From: Cryptomeria japonica
Taxonomy: Eukaryota; Streptophyta; Pinopsida; Cupressales; Cupressaceae
Assembly (NCBI RefSeq): GCF_030272615.1
Contig: NC_081409.1
Span: 879,005,220 to 879,069,219, forward strand
Reading direction: 5' to 3'
DNA: 64,000 nt
The position numbers were made by a program, and so were the translations under genes. Numbering within the stretch: the stretch's first letter is position 1; each line of letters opens with the position of its first letter. Under the pieces are notes generated by a model. It had not been told where the DNA came from, did not search any database, and saw only the letters and a program-made list of their open reading frames with translations. This document shows, piece by piece, positions 58,443 through 64,000 of this stretch.

Positions 58443-59756
58443 ATCATCACTCTTCAATGCTTCATCTCTAGGAGAGAGATCATTGAGAAAATTGTTAATG
58501 ATATCCTCTTCTTGCACCAAAATATCCTTGTAAATAAGAGAATATTTGGGAGAGGGACATGCATGGTTCATTTCAATATCATTTATAGGAGGATTTCCAA
58601 AGGTGCAATATGAAACATGTACCAAATCTTTTGTGAAAGACAAAAAATTCATGAACACATTTTAAATCATCATAATGTAGAAACATGCAACATTTTTATC
58701 AAATCTTTTAGAAATGAAATGCAAGTCATGAACATCCTTGAAATCCTCATTATGGAATGTATGAAGATACAATGAATCAATGCAAGCAATGTGAAAGGAA
58801 ATATGCCCATTTTCAACAAATGGTCTTGATAGATGTAGCTAAGTATCAATCTAATCAAATGCAAAAGTGCAAACCAATCATATTTTGTAGAATTCATGAA
58901 TTAAATCAGAAATTATTGCATCTAAATCTTAAAATAATATTCAACTAAATTAAATCTAAAAATCTAAATCTAAATTTGTAAAGCACATTGGTTTTACCAA
59001 AATGATAAGTGGGAAATAAGATCCTAAGCTAGTAATGTAAACTAAGCTCTCAAAATTTAATGGCATATCATTGGAATCAAAAATAGGTTAAGCTAAAGTC
59101 CTAATAAGTTAGCTAAACACTTGTGCTATATGTTTCCTTTGTTGCGATAAAATTGACATTGTGAAGTGTGTGTGAATGAACTAGGCTAAATGATAAGAAA
59201 TCATCAACTTCCAACAATAGAAGTGAAATATAGAATAGTAAACCAACACAGTAGCTAGGATATTGGAAGAGGAGATAGAGAAGAACTTGTAGCTACAATT
59301 TGGGCATATAAAATATCAAACATGGCTGGAGGATGCCCTAATCTAAGGGTGTCCTTATCAACTAAAAATTTTGATTATTGATCAAGAGGTCTTGTAGGAT
59401 TATCTCTTTGAAATTCGACTAAAAGTGTTGTATATGGTTGGAGGGCACCCTAGTGTAGGTATTTCTACCTATTCAAAATCTTGGATCACTTTTCATTTTC
59501 TTCTTTATGCTCATGTAATCCTATCTTCTATTGGATCTAAACTTACACACATGAAAATGAGGAAATTATTTTTAATATATATAGGATCTTTCTTAAGTCA
59601 AACCCCATGTTGGTATTCTCACCTCTACAAAAGCAAATATTGATGTAAATGAGAGATTGTCCTCAAAAAGGATAGATGATAAATCATAATTGAAATGTTG
59701 AATTAACAAGATTATACCTTAGGAATGGTAATGGTGGTATGCAATATGTTGGCTTG
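58443..59756. other. Flanking non-coding DNA
   Basis: No convincing gene. It contains a diverged copy of the left flank of the LTR element (58505-58560, cctcttcttgcaccaaaata, against 35395-35447) and a ~70-bp local duplication at 58612-58755 (aatcttttgtgaaagacaaa against aatcttttagaaatgaaatg). Confidence 0.6.
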
Positions 59757-60400
59757 ATTATGATTGTAATGAATAACTTCATCATATGTTGTCATTGATG
59801 AAATACATACACACACATATGTTCATATTGTCTACCGATGTGACTTCAAAGTTGTTTATATTACAACCGGCATACTAGAGGTTTATATCTAACCGATACA
59901 TGGTGACAACCAGTATATGCATGGAGACAACCAGTGATTATACACAACTCGACATCAACATGAAGATCCAGTGGAGATTGTCAAAGGAGCATCAAAGGAT
60001 AAACTATTTATATGTTTAACTCCAACCGGTATTGATTGTTCCAACCGGTATTCATTGATTATGTGATGAGTTATCACTAATCATGATGAGTTATTCTTAC
60101 CGAAAATTTTTGGCGGTAATTTTGTGATGCGTTATGATTGTTTGACCATATACAGTGCACCTAGGTAATTGTGATATGATTTCTAGAGGCCGACCTGAAA
60201 TCTAAATGTCTATATATTGACATCACAATGAATTATTTTTTATGAGCAAAGGAGATATGTTATGTGTGAAGGCAGAAGTACTAAGCTTTAGAGTATGATG
60301 GTAAAGAAGTGTTGAGTGCGTAGAAGAGGATCTATACAAGCAAGTTGTGCGCAGTACTAATAGAAATTCGAATATTTCTTTCTTTGATAAGGACTTAATG
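59757..60400 (+). repeat. LTR-like fragment of a copia-type family
   Basis: tgttggcttgattatgattg at 59757 and tgttgtcattgatgaaatac at 59796 resemble the LTR starts at 35449 and 4624, and accggt/aaccggt words follow (59870-60060). No end motif or PBS is seen, so boundaries and family are uncertain. Confidence 0.45.
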
Positions 60401-60989
60401 CATACAAACTTATTCAACAAAGATTAATAACAGACTAGTGCCTTTATCTAACCATTAATGAATAACCTTGTGGACAAGAATCACTATCAACTCAAGAGAC
60501 AATTATAAGACCATCATTGTGAAGGTTTCTTTATGTGTTGCATGAACAATAAAAACCCAATTTAACATTCAATACAACATCATGTGATGGCACATCACAA
60601 CAAATCTAAAAGATTTATCAAGAGGACATATGATTCCATCCAACACAAAAATTACACATTACAATCTGAAGATAAAAGCATGAAATGTTGTATATTAACT
60701 TCTGGAATAAGAATGTACACAAAAAATACACTTACAAATACTCCAATATATTCAGTTTGCACAAAATAAACTCCTCATTCCTATTAGACTTTTCTAAAAC
60801 ATAACACTTGTAGCCCAACCAGTGGCAAAATATTGTATATCTCCTCTGATACAAAAATGACTCACTACATATATGTGGGCCAAAGGATTCAAGTGAAAAG
60901 ACACTCCCTTTCATCTTGTTAAACTAAACTTAACTAAAACCTAATACCTAACTACCAAACATAAAACAAAATTACAAACTAAGAAATCA
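60401..60989. other. Non-coding stretch
   Basis: No gene seen; only short frames without features. Confidence 0.5.
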
Positions 60990-63915
60990 GTTTTGGTTGT
61001 CCCATAATGTGTTACATTTCTAAATATGCTCCAAATACTTGTTGTCCTGATGAGTGTTGGTGTTGAATACAGTATCCTTGACAACGATCTCCATGGTAAC
61101 CATACTCTCCATTTTCTCACTTGTCTCCTTCATATCTAAAACATCTACCTAGACAACATTAAGGGATGTGTTGAGTACATTCTGGCATTCTGAAATCCAA
61201 ATCCCTTTGTCCTTTAACAGCTCTGCCTCATCCACAATATTTGGTATACCATATTTGACAATATCCTTACAATCAGTAAATTCCTACTTGATGTCCACAC
61301 CGAATGCCTTATGCTTATTCAACCTTCTCTAGATCTTCTCAACAATTTTCTTATCAACACTCTTCTCTTTCAACAATGCCTTCATCTTCTAAAAAATTCT
61401 TTCATGAGAAGACATATTATCATGAGTCTTCTGACATTTGGTCCATAATTCCTTGAGAACTTCCAACAAATGGTCAAATTTCTTGGTCAACAAAACACAA
61501 GCAACATCCACCCTAGCAGTTCTGATTTGCCTTCTCAAGTTTATATTTTCTTTCACCTGATCCTAATATTTCTTTTTCCACTGCATACTAGTATCAGTTA
61601 TCTATGGTACTTCCTAACCAGGGCTTCTTAACAAGCCTTCATATGAATTTTAATATTTTTGACCCTCCTTTAACACCCACTGCATTTGGGCCTTATTCAG
61701 TTTTGCAATGTCAATCCCCAAATCTGCAGTGACAATTGGGTTAACCTCTCCCACTTTTAGCCTCATCATATGCCCAAATGCATTATCTACATCTATAATC
61801 TTGGTTCTTTTATTTGGGGGGTATAGGGCCCAAAGAAAAATTTGCTCTTCATTTGGATCATATCATGATCCAATAAAAATGTCATCAACTCCCTGTATGT
61901 GTAATTTTACATCTTTTCTATCTGAATGCAACAAACTGTCAAAAATGAAAGAGGCACTTAAATCCCATCCTGGGAAAAAAATGATGCCTGCCTCACTGAG
62001 AAGTTGCCTCCCTCTCCGTGGTGTCATTGTAGCCACCTCTACATTGATGTCTTCCTTCAATCTTTTTAGCATCTCTACTTCATTCTCAGGGGTGACATTT
62101 GGGATTCTCTCCCTCAATATTTTCCCTTTGTAATAGTACAAGAAGGACTTAAACTCCTTGGACTATCCAAAAACTTCATCTACAACAAAAGTTGCATGCT
62201 CTTCCATCCTTACATCTATGTTGGCGTTGAGTCTCACCATAGATTTCTTTTGGTTCTCTGCCATCTCTTCTAGTTCAGGTGCAAGGAGGGTAGACACTAC
62301 TACATTATCATCAAACTCACTCTTAGAGTCTCCTTCTTCCTTTATTTCTTGAAGCCTCTGCTTCCGCTCTTCCAGTTTTTTGTTCAACTCCTCTAAGACT
62401 GCATCACTTTGTTCCTAAATGAATCCTTAGCCTTCATGGGTATGTGCAAATATTCTCCCAGGTTCTAGCTCTTCCTGTAGTGGTGAATATATCCTCTGGG
62501 TCATAATTCTTCTGAGCCTGGTGTCCATATAGATTGTATTCCTCCACCAACTTCTTTTCAATCATTTCATATGCCTTAATAGACACAATGGTGAAATCTC
62601 TAAAATGTAAAGTGCCAGGCATAAATACTTGCTTGTGTGCACCACTTAAATGCTTTGCATTTGACATGCTAAGCTGCCTAAAAATCTCTAGATATGCAAT
62701 TTTGTCAGGCACTAATGTAGGCAACATAAATGGAACACCTTCAAAACCATAAACCCTGAAAAAAGTGAAATTCTGGCATACAAACTAGTCTCCCTAATTG
62801 TGGTTGAACCTAGTATCTCCAAAAGCATGGGGTCTCAAGAACCTTTTAATCTCCTATGAGAGACCCCTCACATTCTTCCCCAAACAATATATATAAGAGC
62901 TTGACAAAGTACACTTCAAACAACACATAGTGTGATTTGTCGAACCTTGAGTCCCACATGGATACCCATAATTGGATTGGTTGGTCTTGTCCCTCTTTGT
63001 TCCTGGAAGTCACTTTTAATTCTTCTGGCCACAAACCCTTCATATGACCATAAAACAAAACCATATGCATTAGCAATGAGTAAAATTTGAAAGTAGGATT
63101 AGGCTCTGTTTGCAAACTCAAAAATCCTTCATGCACCATCTCTGCCAAGTAGGTTGCATAATCAAATAGCCTTGGCTCATACATTTGAATGTCTGCAGCC
63201 AACACCAATGGGCCTATTCTTGTAACATCAGGAACTTCTTCCTTGCAGAGCTAGCCACATGCCCAATATGTGTACTGCAAGTATTGCCTGAACAGGGTAA
63301 TCTCAAAAGGGAGACTATCCTTCTCCATGAGTCATCCCTTCTCCTTTTGTGGATTGCCAACTTCCACACTGTGTGGGTGGTGTCCATTTGGGTATATTCT
63401 CCTTCTAAATCTATAAAATATAAGGGCATGTAAGGCTCATATGTCATGCTGAAAACCTCCTAAATAGACCCGACAGATATCCAGATGAATGGGTCCCCAT
63501 TTGGCAATTGGCTGTATCTTTTTTCCTCCTTGTATTTCCTTGTGAGAAATTCCAACAATCTGAGATTCAAAAAAACATTTGGCACCACCAATCTGCCCAA
63601 ATTTGTCATCCAAGGGTTTGACAATGGCATCTCCTTGTTTCTCCCGAGGTAGTGATATAAAAACAATTCGTGGCCCCTCATGGTTGTCCATATATCCCCA
63701 ACCCCTTTGTACTTATCTTCAAATTTATCCTTAGGTAGAAAATTTGTTTTAGACCTCCTCGACTTAGCACCAGATGACTCCATCTGGTCAATCATATCCT
63801 GGTTCAACTTTCACTTCTGCATACCCTTCATAGACTTCACCCTTTTTTATTTAGTTGACCGTGTATCTGAAATCTCTATGACCTTTCTCTTTCCTTGTGA
63901 GCCAGGTGCCTCCAT
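60990..63915 (-). pseudogene. Large decayed reading frame, probably another retroelement accessory ORF
   Basis: On minus from ATG 63913-63915 (MEAPGSQGKRKVIEI) through NPWMTNLGRLVVPNVFLNLR, a frameshift near 63370, then EITLFRQYLQYTYWACG, RIGPLVLAADIQMYEPRLFD, FYGHMKGLWPEELKV and FFRVYGFEGVPFMLPTLVPD, to a coiled-coil C-terminal half (NKKLEERKQRLQEIKEE; NEVEMLKRLKEDINVE). It reaches about 60990, roughly 970 codons with a dozen or more stops and at least one frameshift. No catalytic motif is seen. Its size and layout (globular N-terminus, coiled-coil C-terminus) recall the frame at 54008-57243, but I cannot show homology by eye. The element to which it belongs extends past the window edge. Confidence 0.55.
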
Positions 63916-64000
63916 GATTAAGTGCTTGAATTCTTAATGACCCGCACTTCTTATCTACAACTTCAATGTTAATGGTTGAGTAAATTGTGAAAAAATCCTG

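Noticed and set aside
63185-63937. Plus-strand frames at the right edge
   Set aside because: Antisense shadows of the large minus-strand frame, which shows consistent protein-like content.

Overview
The window looks like intergenic DNA from a plant with a large, repeat-rich nuclear genome. The basis is plant-type L1 LINEs (one with an RNase H domain), a Ty3/gypsy chromovirus with a very long LTR, a Ty1/copia-type LTR element primed by initiator Met-tRNA, long AT-rich spacers, GT-AG introns and decayed TTTAGGG-like repeats. A gymnosperm, perhaps a cupressophyte conifer, is a reasonable guess, but that is inference. I see no intact single-copy host gene, no tRNA or rRNA, and no bacterial, organellar or CRISPR sequence.

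Layout. 1-4501: 3' end of a Ty3/gypsy element (decayed integrase and chromodomain-like tail, then a 3.7 kb LTR carrying a palindromic CTACCGGT minisatellite). 4624-5730: copia-type LTR fragment. 5851-10877: decayed LINE with RNase H (+). 11412-15756: 5'-truncated LINE (-) with a perfect 12-bp target-site duplication. 16091-19484: AT-rich and GA-rich DNA bracketed by two inverted ~105-bp termini ending in CTAG. 20357-22503: a second, better preserved LINE (-) of the same family. 23733-24955: broken reading frame with a Dof-like zinc finger. 25751-25922: foldback MITE. 26650-27881: small TIR element with 4-bp TSD. 27950-30740: degenerate telomere-like array. 31013-35192: AT-rich DNA with local duplications.

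35449-58437 is a 23 kb LTR element with two 962-bp LTRs, PBS, zinc-knuckle gag, a large non-pol reading frame and a PPT, but no recognisable protease, integrase or reverse transcriptase. Its gag is split by a nested ~16 kb DNA transposon (36504-52494) with TIRs beginning GGGTATATGCAC. This transposon holds a multi-exon gene of unknown function on +, a transposase-like multi-exon gene on -, a 359-bp satellite (about 8 copies), a 5 kb palindromic minisatellite and several hairpin arrays. Its TIR is clearly related to that of the 1.23 kb element at 26650, so the two look like autonomous-type and non-autonomous members of one family. This is the most interesting signal in the window. The right end (60990-63915, minus) holds the decayed reading frame of another large unidentified protein, probably also retroelement-borne.

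History inferred from nesting: the LTR element inserted first, then the 16 kb transposon entered its gag. Reading frames across the window are broken by stops (many TAG at expected glutamine codons) and frameshifts, as expected for methylated, ageing transposons. Some breaks in the transposase gene lie in T homopolymers and could be assembly errors.
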